Shown here: positions 21,771-34,019 of the stretch, one piece after another | How positions within the stretch are numbered: position 1 is the first letter of the stretch | Layout: every line of letters begins with the position of its first letter | Assembly: GCA_037176705.1 (NCBI GenBank) | Contig: CM073886.1 | Location: 21,995,501 to 22,059,500 of the forward strand | Length of the DNA stretch: 64,000 nucleotides | Direction: 5' to 3' | Source: Molossus alvarezi | Lineage: Eukaryota > Chordata > Mammalia > Chiroptera > Molossidae | Notes under the pieces: model-generated | The model's database searches: none | Told to the model about the DNA's origin: nothing | What the model saw: only the letters and a program-made list of their open reading frames with translations | Position numbers and translations under genes: made by a program

Positions 21771-22539
21771 TGACAGTCTTGAGCCAGGAACATGAGTTTC
21801 CTTCTAGCTTTCAAAGATGTGACTTATACTATACTGAGAGCAGGGAAGCTCTGTACCAGGTATCTTCACCCTTTCTGCTTTGGCCATTCTTGTATTTAAA
21901 GTGTCTTCTTCTCACTGTCTTTCTCTAGCAACCTCAGTTTCTGTTGGAAAGTCAAATGCCTCCAAAGAAAGTCATAATGTTCAGAGGCAAATAAGCAGAA
22001 AATCTGCTACTGGCTAATTGGGAAATGTACCATAAGCAAAAAAATCTTCTGTTCAAAAGGGCCCCCTGTGGTCCTACCTTTGCTTTCTGGGAAGGAAACT
22101 ACAGATGATCTTGGGGAAGAAATTGCTTACACGTCTCTATTTCTCCCCTTGTTGATGTTCACATTTTTCCCATGGGATTGATTTCCCCAGAATAATTTTA
22201 ACTATCATGGTAGAACATTCAGAATGTAACCCTGGTGTTACCCTTTTATTCATAAAATGGGACTCTGTACATGGAAAATTATATTTTGTAATGATCCTCA
22301 CAGTAAGGACAGACACTCACATGTGTATAGAAGAAATAACAAATAACAGTGGCTTAGAGAAGCAAAGGTAAAGTATATTTCTCTTTTCCCAAAAATGCAA
22401 GCAGTTTTGGTGCATATGCTTAGCAAAGCTGTCAGAAGCCCAGGAGCCTTTTATTTTATTGTATTTTCATCTCAGAGGTATTGTCCTTCTTCCCATGGTC
22501 CTTTCACTGATGAGTTTGGGTTCTTGTCTCCTAATGTAA
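21771..22539. other. Unassigned
   Basis: AT-rich, no recognised repeat or gene. Confidence 0.35.
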
Positions 22540-22690
22540 AATAGTTTAGACCAGGGACACTGGTAAAACGAAGGCAGATTTATTGAAACTCTGTAGAGGG
22601 CAAGAACACTGAGATAATGTCCCAGGTTCCAGGCTGAGAGGGTAAGGTACTTGGAATATATTGGGTCAGAATGTGGCAAATGAGATAGGG
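22540..22690 (-). mobile_element. Possible LTR fragment
   Basis: gaaggcagatttattgaaactc gives a minus-strand aataaa in an LTR-like setting. Family unknown. Confidence 0.35.
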
Positions 22691-22946
22691 AGCCAATGGT
22701 GATTGAATTTAATCACTTTTTATTTAGTTTATTTATTGTGTGTTTGTGTAGCTGATATGGGCAGAATAAAGGCATCTAGGATTGTGCAACACTTATTATG
22801 AGATGCATGAAGGGACTTTCCCAATCAGATATTGAGTTGGTCTTCAGGATTTGTGGCTTGGCTTCAGATCTAAAAAACAAACTTAAAAGGAGTCCGGTTC
22901 GTTTCTGGACCACTGTCTTATAGCTACCTTTTGATAACTGCCATAG

Positions 22947-23012
22947 TTCTGGCAGGGCTTAACTCGATGGAGCAATTTGTTCTGGTAGGGCTTGACTTGC
23001 TGGAGCAATTTT
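22947..23012. repeat. 33-bp imperfect tandem repeat, two units
   Basis: ttctggcagggcttaactcg... and ttctggtagggcttgacttg..., both ending ggagcaattt. Adjacent units. Confidence 0.85.
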
Positions 23013-23839
23013 CTGAAACATTTTATTCTACCTGTTTCGGTCCAAGTTCTACATTCCAACAAGTAGAAAGGGGAAAATGACAAAAGGAAGGAATACAGCT
23101 TACTTTATAAGGCATGACCTATAAGCTGTCCACAGCTCTTCTCACAGCCCATTGGTCCAAATATAGTCACATGGACACACCAAAGGAAGCTGGGAAATGT
23201 AATTTTCATTCTGGTAAGCCTATCTAGGGGGGAAAAAACTGATGGACTTCTTAATAGAGAAGAGGAGAATGACTCTTAGAGAATGGCAAGCGGTTTGTGC
23301 CATGGATAGATAGTATTTGACAATATCCAGATCTGATTGGTGATTTTATTGATTTGCCAGGGGCTTCTGTAAGAGAAATTTACCCAAGAGAAAGTTGTTA
23401 AACACTTGGAATTCTTTTCAGTGAGTTATATAACAAGTAAATAAGGTGAGTTTCTTTTGTGGATACGTGTGTATATGTTTCTGGCGATATGACAAGACGT
23501 CAGTTCTTATTTTCTTGAAGAAACTATTTCAATCAAGAGACCAAGTGCAGCAAAGTAAGCAAGAATTTATCAGCCATAGCAAAAACACTCGGGACTGTGA
23601 AACAAGGAAGGCTCAGATAAAGCAACAGGAGAGCCTAGGCTGGGCTGTTTGGCTAACTGAAAAGTCAGAGAAATGGGGGCCTTCGAGACAGGTTCAGGAG
23701 GTTAGCGCAGGACAAGCTGCTGCTGCCCATTGCTCCACTGGTTACAAGTCTCATGGGGTCCCATAGAGGGAAGAAGGGAAAGGAATGGTTCAGGTGTGCT
23801 CCCCCAGGGGAGAGCACATGATGGTTTCTTTGTGTTGAG
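23013..23839. other. Unassigned, ERV/LTR-like character
   Basis: Includes gcaagaatttatcagcc near 23560, a minus-strand LTR-type signal. The 106-codon frame at 23446-23766 has no recognisable domain. Confidence 0.3.
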
Positions 23840-23852
23840 AACATTTCTCTCT

Positions 23853-23961
23853 CTCTCTCTCTCTTTTTTTTTTTTTTTGGTACATGCCCCTAGCGGGAGC
23901 CGAACCCAGGACTCTCTGGTCCACAGGCCAATGCTCAACCACCGAGCCAAACTGGCCAGGG
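23853..23961 (-). mobile_element. Short VES: tRNA-like head only
   Basis: Reverse complement reads ccctggccagtttggctcgg ... gggttcggctcccgctagg, ggcatgtacc, then A-rich. The usual VES tail (cagtttgtccc..., CT tract) is absent. 13-bp TSD aacatttctctct at 23840-23852 and 23963-23975 shows it inserted in this short form. The same end point is seen in the copy at 35924. Confidence 0.85.
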
Positions 23962-23975
23962 AAACATTTCTCTCT

Positions 23976-24459
23976 TGCAGGTGGTAATCTTAGGGGAGGT
24001 CTGGGGGAAGGGTCTCAATAGAATATTAATCAGCTTTCCAGGTATACTCTTCTACAGTTGTGGTCTCCCCTGATTGATCAGTGCCTGGGCAGGGGGTCAT
24101 TAGTCAATGCAGCTGGTCCTGAGGCAGCCACGGTGTCACTTGTCTGGTTTTGCTGCTTTTCTAGGCCTGGAGCTGAAATACAACTGAGGCCTAGATGTTA
24201 TCTTCAAAAAGGAAAAGGTCAGGGGGTCTAAACCGCATGACCAGCAATATGAAGTGTCAGGTGCTCCAAACCACAAGGCCAGCAATATACTAGGGGAGGA
24301 AAGATTAGCCTAGAGGTGAGGTCCTTGCTTTCTCAGTTTTGCTCCTTGCTAGATATCTGGGGCCCTCTTCCCCAGTGACCTTCTGTAACTGACCCATTGT
24401 CCTTCCTCTGCACATGTCTGTCTAACTGCCTATAATATGTGGATATACATATGTGTGTG

Positions 24460-24462
<3 letters not shown>
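23976..24462. other. Unassigned
   Basis: Contains a short imperfect duplication (accagcaatat / gccagcaatat, about 24240-24290). Nothing else. Confidence 0.35.

Positions 24463-24464
<2 letters not shown>

Positions 24465-24511
<47 letters not shown>
24465..24511. repeat. (AT)n microsatellite
   Basis: About 23 AT units directly abutting the VES at 24512. Confidence 0.97.
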
Positions 24512-24512
<1 letters not shown>

Positions 24513-24771
24513 CCCTGGCTGGTTTGGCTCAACAATTAGAATGTCAGTCCACAGACCAATGAGTTGCAGGTTCATTTCTGGTCAAGGGCACGTAACTCAG
24601 TTGCAGTTCGATCCCTGGCCTCGTCAGGGCCATGCAGGAGGCAATCGGTCGATGTGTCTCTCTCGCATCGATGTTTCTCTCTCTCTTTCTGCCCCTCTCC
24701 CTCCCTCCCTCCCTCCCACTCTATCTAAAGATAAATGGAAAAATATCCTTGGGTGAGGATTTAAAAAAAAA
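24512..24771 (+). mobile_element. VES SINE
   Basis: gccctggctggtttggctca, diverged head, gcatcgatgtttctctctct, tatccttgggtgaggattt and A-tail. It sits in the AT microsatellite; no TSD is recognisable. Confidence 0.9.
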
Positions 24772-24849
24772 GTGAGTTTTGGGCTTTGATTCAAAAGCAT
24801 ACAATTCAAAGTTGGAAAGGGATTTAGAGGAAATTCAAGTCAAGATATA

Positions 24850-25120
24850 CTATCAAATGGGGGGAAAAAAGCAGTTGAAGATTCATTTGCCTACTATGAT
24901 CCTATTTGGGTTTTGTAACTATATAAAAGATATAAATATGCATATGTAGGTGTGTATATAGATAGACGTAGCTACATAAAATGAGAACAAATTGGAGAAG
25001 TACACATCAAACTGTGGACTGCACTTATCTCTAGATTAGGGATGTGTAGGAGTTTCACTTCCTATTTTATGTATTTCTGTAATGATTGCATTGTTATATT
25101 GACTCATACCTTAAAAAAAA
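24850..25120 (+). repeat. Possible ancient LINE 3' end
   Basis: tatgatcctatttgggttttg, atatgcatatgtaggtgtg, gactgcacttatctctagat, cttcctattttatgtatttc resembles an old LINE 3' region. Low confidence. Confidence 0.3.
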
Positions 25121-25359
25121 TAGGTAAAAATGGTAACATCCCAAGCAGTTTTTAATTTCTCTGCAACAGCTCTAGCATCCAGGCTCTGATTAAATAATTA
25201 CAATAACAGAGATTTATTCATTCATTGCAACAGAATGTATGAAATGGATACAAAAATGAAGTTTAGTCCCAAAAGTTCTTTGTATTGGAGCCCCAAGTCA
25301 TCAAAGAAGAAAATATGGACGAGGAGATGGGCAAGGAGCTAGAGAGTATTGTGAGGATG

Positions 25360-25465
25360 GATCACACCTGTCTTTTTCATGGTTGTACCCCCAATTCCTA
25401 GATAAGGGCTGGCAAATTACAGGTCCTCAGTAAATATCTATTGAACAAATGAGTAGCAGAGGAGC
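25360..25465 (+). repeat. L2 LINE 3' end
   Basis: cacctgtctttttcatggtt, tacccccaattcctagataa, ggtcctcagtaaatatctat, tgaacaaatgag: L2 terminus. Confidence 0.6.
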
Positions 25466-25541
25466 AAGAAATAACAAATAATCTGATTAGCCAGATGGGA
25501 CGTTCATTTTACTAGCAAAGTAAGGAAGAATGAGAGTTGGG

Positions 25542-25792
25542 CCCTGGCCGGTTTGGCTCAGCGGTTAGAGCGTCAGCCTGCGGTCCACAGAGACCCGGGT
25601 TCGGTTCCCGCTAAGGGCATGTACCTTGGCTGCAGTTTGTCCCCGGCCCTGGTTGGTTCGTGTGGGTGGCGGCCACTCGATGTGTCCCTTTCACGTCGAT
25701 GTTTCTCTCTCTTCCTCTCTCTGCTTCCCGCTCTATCTGAGTAAAAATTGGAAAAATGTCCTCGGGTGAGGATAAAAAATAAAAAAAAAAAA
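25542..25792 (+). mobile_element. VES SINE, young full-length
   Basis: Head gccctggccggtttggctca, B box ggttcggttcc, ctaagggcatgtacc, cggccactcgatgtgtccct, CT tract, gtcctcgggtgaggat, A-tail. Perfect 15-bp TSD agaatgagagttggg at 25527-25541 and 25793-25807. One of the youngest insertions here. Confidence 0.96.
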
Positions 25793-25807
25793 AGAATGAG
25801 AGTTGGG

Positions 25808-26865
25808 TTGGCTAAGGCAAGCGTGATGGTTAATTGGTTGTGGGGCATAGGGAACGCAAGACTGAATCTGAGGAGAATGGCAAAGAGAAGTGGTAACCTC
25901 TAATTCTTAGCCTGCCCTTTCTTTTGTGACACCTTCCTCTTTGTACCTTGCACTTATTGGTATTTTGCTATGTAAATAATAGTGTTATGTTAGTGTGGTG
26001 AGTAGAAAGTTAATAATGACAATCACTTCCATTAGTCTAGATATGATGTTTCACTTGGAATATAATTTATTCAATTATACTGAGCTGGCTTTGATGATGG
26101 AGAAACACAAAAAGAGTTCATTGTTAGTTATAGAAGGATATTTACATAATTTCCAAGAAGTCACAAATTTAGTTCATCCTTTTAGAGTGAACGTCAAAGG
26201 GTGATTTTGAGTTACCTCATAATTTTCTTTACTTCCGCAGTTTCTTTACAGTGAAATTATGTCACCTTTATAATAATACATTTTTGAAAAAAATAAATAA
26301 AACAACCATAAGTTCTATTTCTTCTGTTCTAATCATCCTGATAGTTTTGGGGGCATTTAGAGTCACCAGGCTGCTGAAATGTAAACAGGTCATTTCCCAC
26401 GTCCCCTTGCCAGAACATTTCCATGAGAAACTCAGTGGTTGAAAATCCTTTCTCTAACTTTTGAATATGTCTACAAATCTCTTAGAGGTAAGGAAGCCTC
26501 TTGACAGTTTTACATCCCAAAAATATTTTTCAAGGGTCTGTGATGCATCCCTTTTGAAAAGTAAAGTTCTGAGAAGGTAATGCTCTAATGTATCCTCCTG
26601 TCTCCCTGTTACTGTGGGCACCTTTCTCTGAGCTAGCGGGGGAAGGAAGAGAAGGGTTACCACAACTTTTCAGCCCACTCAGACATGGAAGCCTAGTGTC
26701 TTCACCCTCTATCCAAATAAAAGAAGAACCCTTCAGTTCCTCAATACATTGTCACAGTCCCATTTACTCAGTGCCATCTGGATAGGGATGGGATTCTCCA
26801 CTTTGTATCTAAAGGTTGGATCTTTCCGGTAAAGCCAGGGAAGTCCTGCCTGCCTCTGAGATTTA
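25808..26865. other. Unassigned
   Basis: Single-copy-looking AT-rich DNA. Short frames (25995, 26251, 26454, 26588) have no support. Confidence 0.35.
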
Positions 26866-27010
26866 ATAACTCTGAACTGGGAACCATGAGTCCTAATTTG
26901 TAGTCTCAGCTCAACCACTGACAAAGCAGTGGAAAAAGACAATCAGGGATTACCCTTTAAAAATCCTCAATTTCATTCTCTATAAAAGAGAATTGGTTAA
27001 TCCTTTTCAT
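26866..27010 (+). repeat. MIR SINE
   Basis: gaaccatgagtcctaatttg, tagtctcagctcaaccactg, aaatcctcaatttcattctc, tataaaagagaat: sense MIR order. Confidence 0.6.
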
Positions 27011-28699
27011 TTAAATTACCATGAGATTCATTCAGACTTAACAGGGCAGTATGTCTGGTAACTTTTCCTCTCACTTCAAGGAGACGATGGATCTAATCCT
27101 TGACCAACATTTGTATCCGACAAATCTCTGCCAAGAATGTGACTAATGTCTGCCCCAAAGCACCTCAGACAACTGGTGCAAAAGGTATGCCTTGGAGTGC
27201 TTAACAACTCTGATGAATCCTCCTACTCTGGATAATACACTGGGCAAATGAGGGCTTTATGCCAAATAAGATAGCAATTTTCCTTTCTTGTCCAAAACTC
27301 TAGATAGTAATTTTTGGCCAAACAACTCAGAAAGAAAGAGTGAAGGGAAGCATCAAGAGTAAAGGCTTATGCCTATAAACCAGCACTTGGTGATAAGTAA
27401 GCTGGTTAATGCTGTTAAAAATATTCATCATGTTTCTGGAAAATTCAATCTAGGAAAAATATAAATACCAAAAAAAATGCAGTTTCTTCATTTCTTGTCT
27501 CTTATTTCAGTTAATGGTCTTTATAAATAGAGAGTCTAAGTTGGCAAAAGGAATAAACTCCAATATAAAGAGTGAGATGAGATGCTTCTTATGCTGGCTT
27601 CAATATTCACATTCCATTATGTCCTCTGAGTCGATTAGCAGAGTTGTCTTCAGCTCTCAGTTTGCCAAAGCTTCTACATACTGCATCCTTATTATCTCTG
27701 AATGAGGGCCTCCACCTACTTACCATCAGACTTAAAGAAACAGTCTATGTTAGTCAAGATTGGATCTTGTGGCAGTTTTTACCTGAACACCAAATAACCC
27801 AATTCACATAGATTACAATTTCCAAGCCCTAGTCATTTTTCAGCACTGAGGGGAGAAATAGAAAGGGATGCTCTGTGAGTCATTGTGAAGATGTAGGTTA
27901 CTGGATTTTTGTCTTAGAATACAGCATAAAGCAAAAGTCTATGTTGTAATTGTGATTTTAAAAAGAATTAAGCATTTCACTATCCAGCCAACTAATTTAT
28001 TTATTTACTTTGAAGTAATATTTATTTTGATTTGTAACCCAGAGTTCAGATTTCTCAACTGTAGACTCCGTAGCTTAATATGTAACAGAAATACTCGTTC
28101 AAACTACCTGCTCTCCAGTGTGATCCTGAATAGAAGATATATTTTTATTGAAGCATGTAAAGCAAGCCCTGTACAAAGAAATAACACAAAACAATGAAAG
28201 GGAAGAGAACAAAGCCTGCAGGTCAGGAGGCATACAAATTTACATTTTAATCACATCTCAAACTGTACATGAAGCATTGTTATTCTTGTTCTAACCCAGA
28301 AACAATAGCTGACCTCCAACAAATTTTCTATCTGTAATAGCATTTTGGGACTGTGGCTAAAACCAAAAGACTTCAGGGTTTCTATTTATTCCAAGTTGGT
28401 GTATGGGGTTGAACTGGAAAATTCCATGAAGCATAACTTCACCAAATTTTGAGACAGAGTATAGGAGACAACTCCAAAAATTAGTAATCATGTATGTGTG
28501 TGTTTATGTCTAGTGATATTCAACCCAGAGTTTTGTGATTTAAAAACATAATAATAAAGAATATTTTTTATTTGGAAAAATAAAAGATGCTGTAACAGGG
28601 TATAGGGTATGAAAAACCTCACATTTAATTAACTAACTAACCAGGAATTAAAAATAAGAATATACTAACAAAACTTATAGTCTAAAATATTAATAGTTT
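27011..28699. other. Unassigned
   Basis: AT-rich, apparently single-copy. Frames at 27514-27705 and 27952-28197 lack any recognisable feature. A TG-rich tract is near 28490. Confidence 0.35.
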
Positions 28700-29060
28700 C
28701 ATATTTAAACATGTGGCCTTAACCACAGGAGTGGAGCAGATGCCAATGGCTTGTCAGGGCTGCAACATCCTGTCCTCAGATATCAGCAATAAAACCTGCA
28801 GAGAGAAAAAAATGCCAGATGCTGACACCCAAAAGAGAACATCAAAACCACCCAAGAGTTGGAATGTAAAACTGCACGTTGCCAGAATTTTTTAGTTCCC
28901 TTCTTCCCATGATCCACCTATAAAAGCCCTTTGCCTATTCTAAGATGTTAAGATGGTTGTTAAGGATTGAGTCTGCCATCTTCTCAGGTTGTTGGCACCT
29001 AAACAAATCACTTTCCTTCCATTAGCACCTGTGTCATGTGTTTGGCTTCACAGAGGAAGG
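28700..29060 (+). mobile_element. Solo LTR, ERV-like
   Basis: TATA box-like cacctataaaagccctttgc (28915), then the R/U5-like gagtctgccatcttctcagg, ttggcacctaaacaaatcac (decayed polyadenylation signal), ccttccattagcacc. Orientation plus. No internal genes. Confidence 0.6.
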
Positions 29061-29209
29061 CAAAAGAGCCTGAGGGTCATTTGGACCAGTTTCAATGCTT
29101 CTTAATGAAAGAGGAAGACTCAGAGGTCACTGGAACGTGCTATTTGGAATAATGTAAACAAAATAGTATGTCTATAAGGTTCAGAGTTAATTAGCTTTGA
29201 CCAATATTC

Positions 29210-29330
29210 AGGCACTCAATAAATATTTATTGAGCATGTATTATGTGTAAGGCATGGTGCTTGGTGCTGGAGCAAAAACATGATCCCAATCCTCAAAAAA
29301 CTTGTCAACTAAGGGAGACAGATATCAGGC
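29210..29330 (+). repeat. Ancient LINE 3'-end-like module
   Basis: caataaatatttattgagca, tgtattatgtgtaaggcat, gtgcttggtgctggagc: same module as at 1388. Confidence 0.5.
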
Positions 29331-29534
29331 ACACACAACAAATGCTTCATCTCCTATGTATTGAATGGAAGGGTCTCTGTTTAACCCAAACAGAGAGAGC
29401 AGAGGTGGCTCCTATGAGGGAATAATGCTTAAGAAGGATGGAATTTAGCCATATGCAAAGAGGGAGGAAAGGTAATTAGGAATAATGAATTGGCATGTGC
29501 AAAAGTCGTGGCTGGAGGGCAGTAAAATTATTCT

Positions 29535-29838
29535 GTAGTTTCTGATTTATGATACTATAATGGTGAATATGTGTCATTATACATTTGTCCAAACCCATTT
29601 AATGTACAACACCAAGAATGAACTTTAATGTAAACTGTGGGCCTTGGGTAATCATGTCAATGTAGATTCATCAATTGTAACAAATTTATCACCCTTGTGG
29701 GGGATGTTGATAATGGGGAAGGTTGCACACTTGTGGGGGCAGGGAATATACAGGAAATGTTTGTATCTTCCACTCAATTTTGCTGTGAACCTAAAACTGC
29801 TCTAAAAAATAAAGTTTATTTAAAAAAAAAAAAAAAAG
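29535..29838 (+). mobile_element. L1M 3' end with poly-A
   Basis: tatgatactataatggtgaa, acaacaccaagaatgaactt, tgtaacaaatttatcaccct, gatgttgataatgggg, aaactgctctaaaaaataaa and A-tail: the conserved 3'UTR of older L1 (L1MA/L1MB-type) elements, 5' truncated. Confidence 0.85.
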
Positions 29839-30618
29839 ATATCTCTAGCCTCAACAGAATGAATGGATGAGGGAAAGGGGATGCATGTGCAAAATGAAAG
29901 TTAGAAGGGTGTCTACAGCTATCCAGACAGGAAAGGACCAGGAAAGTGGCAGTGAAGATGGAGAGAAGAGAAATGATTAAAGGAGCTATTTAAGAGATAA
30001 AGTAATAGGACTGGGTGATAGATTATCTGTGGAGGTGAGGGAGAGGGAAGTATCATAAGCAATGATTTGCTGGAGCTGATTCAAACTGATAGTTAAATTT
30101 TCAGAAATTTTGCACACTGATTTTTAAACGGTCACTACTAAATATTATAAAAATTATATAAAATACTCAAAATTTATCACTTTCTACTTACTTTACTACA
30201 TTTATTATTCTCTAAGCTCTTGAGATTATATACATCTATTGTATCTATATGGCAGAAATACTATGCAATAGGTTGCAATTACCAATTTCTTCCCAATTCT
30301 GTGGTCCATGGTGTCACATTGGTAGCTTGAAATTGGGTGTGGTGAAATGTTTAAACCACAGAAATTAGCAAATAAAACAAATCAAGGCTTTATTTCCCCT
30401 AGAGAGCAAGTTGTTAAACATTTACTAGCACAGCACAGGTCATTTAGGTTTGCCACAAGAATAAAACAGCAAGTAGGGTTTCTGCAAGTTCTAAAGACAG
30501 AAGATCATTTTAGGGGTCTGCTTAATAGAAACAAGTAATTGTCATTATGAACTATGATATCTGACTGCCAAACATTTACCAAGGTCTTATGTGCAAATAT
30601 TGTGTTCATTGTTCAACA
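29839..30618. other. Unassigned
   Basis: No recognised gene. ggctttatttcccctagag at 30388 could be a minus-strand LTR trace. Confidence 0.3.
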
Positions 30619-30636
30619 TGGAGTCTCTCTTTTAAT

Positions 30637-30669
30637 TTTTTTTTTATTTTAGAGAGAGAAAAAGAGTGT

Positions 30670-30729
<60 letters not shown>

Positions 30730-30849
30730 CTGTTTCACTTATCTATGCACTCATTGGTTGATTCCTGTAAGTGCCCTGACCAGAGACCAAACCCTCAACC
30801 TTGGCATATCAGAACAACAATCTAACCAACTGACCTACCCAGCCAGGGC
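30637..30849 (-). mobile_element. VES SINE with expanded GA tract
   Basis: Reverse complement ends ccagccctggctgggt...; tail carries (GA)n at 30678-30726 preceded by (GC)n. TSD tggagtctct...tttaat at 30619-30636 and 30850-30865 (2-bp slippage). Older copy. Confidence 0.85.
30678..30726. repeat. (GA)n microsatellite
   Basis: Grown from the VES tail. It translates to an Arg-Glu repeat that is not a protein. Confidence 0.95.
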
Positions 30850-30857
30850 TGGAGTCT

Positions 30858-31030
30858 CTTTTAATCCTCACAACAATCCTAATGAGCTTGGTACTCTCAA
30901 TATCTCCCATTTCACAGATGAGAAAACCAACGTTCAAATAGGTTAGGTGACTTGTAAGGGGCAAAGTGGGGAGTAAGCAGTAGATTGCAGGATTGCAGCC
31001 CAAGTTTGTCTGCCTGAAGTTTGGCTCCTT
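30858..31030 (-). repeat. MIR SINE
   Basis: ttttaatcctcacaacaatc, tctcccatttcacagatgag, aaaaccaacgttcaaatagg, gtgacttgtaaggggc: reverse MIR. Confidence 0.8.
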
Positions 31031-31039
31031 CTCTTCTCA

Positions 31040-31615
31040 GGAGAATCAGAACCACCAATATTGAATTAATCCTGAGACATCTTAAAACTGATCTAGGGCT
31101 CCTTCAATCAGAGACCAGATGAATTCTGGAGTCTTCTACTTGTCCTCTCAATCTCTCTCCCTACTCTGTTTTTCCTTTCTACCTCACTCCTTCCCTGCAA
31201 AGAGGTTCATAACAGGCCTCTCAAGACATGCAACTCTGGCATGTGGATTATTTTGAGCTAAACACAATCCAGACCCTGTGGGCTCAAGAGAAAATTTCAC
31301 CTCTCCTTTAAAGAATTCTAACTGGTGCCTTGCCCATAATAAGAGTTAATACCAGAAATACTTTTTATGACCTATCTATAGGGCAAGGAAAACTTCTAAT
31401 TACTGAACATCTGCTCTTATCGTCCCTTAAATTACCCTCCTCCCCTCTAAAGTTTTAGCTCATTCTTTAGCACCTCTCATGTATGCGAGGTTTCCATTCA
31501 TACATCCTTAATTAAATTTGGTTATTTTCTTTTGTTAATCTGTCTCATTTTAGTTTAATTATTAGACCAGTTGAAAGAACGTAGAAAGGTAGAGGGCAAT
31601 TTTTTCTTTCTGGCC
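31040..31615 (+). mobile_element. ERVL-like LTR
   Basis: Late part: cacctctcatgtatgcgagg, ttaattaaatttggttattt, tcttttgttaatctgtctca, attattagaccagttgaaag, aaggtagagggcaatttttt. This U5 wording also ends the LTRs at 32530-32737 (inverted) and 33296. Confidence 0.65.
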
Positions 31616-32529
31616 TCCACCACTCCTCATTTCTATCTCTCTCTATCTCTTTACCTTATAGAATGTTTTATAATTTCCTCATGAAGTAACTAAAAAATGA
31701 ATGTTAAATTTATCCCAGGGAAATAGGAGTTGGCAGAAATAATAAATCAATAGTAAATTCATATACTATGAAGTCAATAGTAAATTATAATCAGTATGTG
31801 CAATGGGGGAATATGATAGATTAATGTGGAAAACAATTGATTCCCATACCACTAAATTTAGCAAAATAAAAAATGAAATAATTCAAGGAAAATTAGAATA
31901 GTTTAATTGACCCATGTAGATCAATGATCATGGAATTACATTGGCTTAATAGCATTCACTTTAAATAATGCATTCTTATTGACATTTCATTTGTGTTGAT
32001 ATCATTCTGATCCAAACATTTATATTCAAAATGTCCTTTACATCAAATTGGAGTGAGAGAAAGGATGAAAACATTTTCCAGCCCTGAGACCAGCTCTGCC
32101 CTGACCATTCTTACTTTGTTTCTTAGTCTCTTTCATCCCAAAGTGTCCTGCCTAACCCAAAAGATAATGAAGAAAATATATTTGGGTTTCCTGTAAAGGG
32201 ATGTTTCCACAGTCATATACTAAGAGTGGTAGACCATCTCAGGGTCTTGGGAATCAACATTGAATCACTGGGATTTTGAAGGTTGAACACAATCAAGATC
32301 CAGCCCTTATACACAGTACCTTGTATATAATAACTGTGAAAATTATTTGATAGATGATTAGATGAATAAATGTATAGATAGAATAATGGGGGGGACAACT
32401 CTTATATTTATCTAACTTTTGTCATCTATTCTTGACTTACAGTATAGTCATAGGAGGTAAGTATGATGATACTTAGATCAACCAATGTAATCAGTAAAAT
32501 AGAGCTTCTAGAGATGTTAGCTAGGTTGT
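31616..32529. other. Unassigned
   Basis: Very AT-rich (31700-32050). Not classified. Confidence 0.35.
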
Positions 32530-32737
32530 CTCCGCTAGTGACACTACATGCTATAGGGAAGGAAAAAACTTTCCTCTACCCTCAAGGTTCTTCTGGCTGG
32601 TCTAATAGTCAAATAGACATGAGACATACTGGCAAGAGAAAATAACCAAACTTAATACATACATATGTATGGAAATCTCACATACATGAGAGAATCAGAG
32701 ACCCCACATACACGAGAGGTTCAGAGATAAAAAGAGG
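32530..32737 (-). mobile_element. ERVL-like LTR 3' part, inverted
   Basis: Its reverse complement (ctctcgtgtatgtggggtct, attaagtttggttattttct, tattagaccagccagaagaa) matches the U5 end at 31490-31615. It abuts the LTR at 32738 head to head. Confidence 0.65.
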
Positions 32738-33296
32738 TGAAGGGACCAAAGTTTTGCCACTCTGAAGTTGCCTTTTGAGGATATTGATTTTAAGTTGTTT
32801 ACTAAGAAACAAACAAACAAAAAAATCCTGTCATGCCCAAGAGATTGAGACAGAGAAATCTGTTGCAGAAAGGAGGTTTTAGGATGCTGCCTTAGCCTAA
32901 TTTGAATTAAGTGTGGTAAACAAGAGAGCTTCAGGCAGTTGCCTGTTAGCTAGATACCCATTGTGTGCCACTGTCTCAGAGTCACCTAGCAAGAATTTTC
33001 CTGCCATGTATATTCCACTCTCCCTGAAGTCCCTGTAAATCACCCATTCTCACTTCTGAAATCTAATTCCCTGTCCCCCCTCTCCTTATCTTTTGTCCAA
33101 AAATGTCTTATATACCCAATGTTGCCTCACTGTCTGGAATTTTCACGGACTTACCATGCCTGTGTGAATTTCCCATGCACATATATTAAATTTTTATTTT
33201 CTCCTGTTAATCTGTCTCTATTAATTTGGTTGTTTGCCCAGCCAGAAGAACTTAGAAGGTAGGAGAGAAAATATTAATATTATTTTAGTCCCAGCA
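32738..33296 (+). mobile_element. ERVL-like solo LTR
   Basis: Starts tgaagggaccaaag, ends cccagca, 559 bp. TATA-like cttatatacccaatg (33107), attaaatttttattttctcc and a U5 ending cagccagaagaacttagaagg. Paralogue of the nested LTR at 11966. Confidence 0.75.
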
Positions 33297-33639
33297 GGGA
33301 GACTGAGATATATAGGACACCCTGAGCTAGGAATGACATAATACTCCTTGGGGGCTTCCAAAGGTCATTGCAGGATGACGGGTAATAAGTAGAAGTTTGC
33401 CTGCCCTATAAAGAGGTCAAAATAAGTTATCTCCGATAATCTTTTAGTATGGAAAAGGCCTCTAATTCAAACTTTTCTAGGTAGTTTTTAAAAAGGGGGA
33501 CAGAAATTTTACTTTAGCCTGAAAATGAAATTGCCTTTAGCTCAAAATAGTCTGTATACTACTGAGGCACATCCTGGGGTGGGTTGTTCTGATCTTCCAC
33601 AACACCAAGAGAATTTGAGAGAAATGGTTACTGGAGTAA
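33297..33639. other. Unassigned
   Basis: No recognised feature. Confidence 0.35.
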
Positions 33640-33990
33640 AGGGGTCTGTTTGCCTGTGTGCATCAAAACCCAATAAGACATGAACAGGAGCTCTTAACAA
33701 AGAAAGCAAGGGTTTATTTTTAGGAAGCCCATGCCCTGAGACAGGTGAGCTAATGCTCAAAGACCTGGCTGTCTGATGGCTTCCAGAGTATGGTTTGTAT
33801 AGGGGGGAATCATTCATCATGGTGACTAAGGGAGTTAGGGTTGTGATCTGAGTCTGGTCTCTATAGATTGGTCAGTCAGTCAGACCAGCCAGTAAGCATA
33901 CATAACAACAATCTGTGTTTATGATTGGGGAGGGAGGAAAAGTCTTGTTGAACTGAACTCTTAATATGTGGAATCCAATGCTATCTCCAG
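33640..33990 (-). mobile_element. Possible LTR, minus strand
   Basis: agcaagggtttatttttagg supplies a minus-strand aataaa; tggtttgtataggg a TATA-like site. Layout only. Confidence 0.35.
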
Positions 33991-34019
33991 ATCGATATGT
34001 GTCAGAATTGAGTTAAATT

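Noticed and set aside
30668..30946. Arg-Glu repeat protein
   Set aside because: Translation of a (GA)n microsatellite in a VES tail.
32200..33300. CRISPR-like or other spaced repeat array
   Set aside because: The repeats are LTR paralogues and simple repeats. No regularly spaced short repeats with unique spacers occur anywhere in the window.
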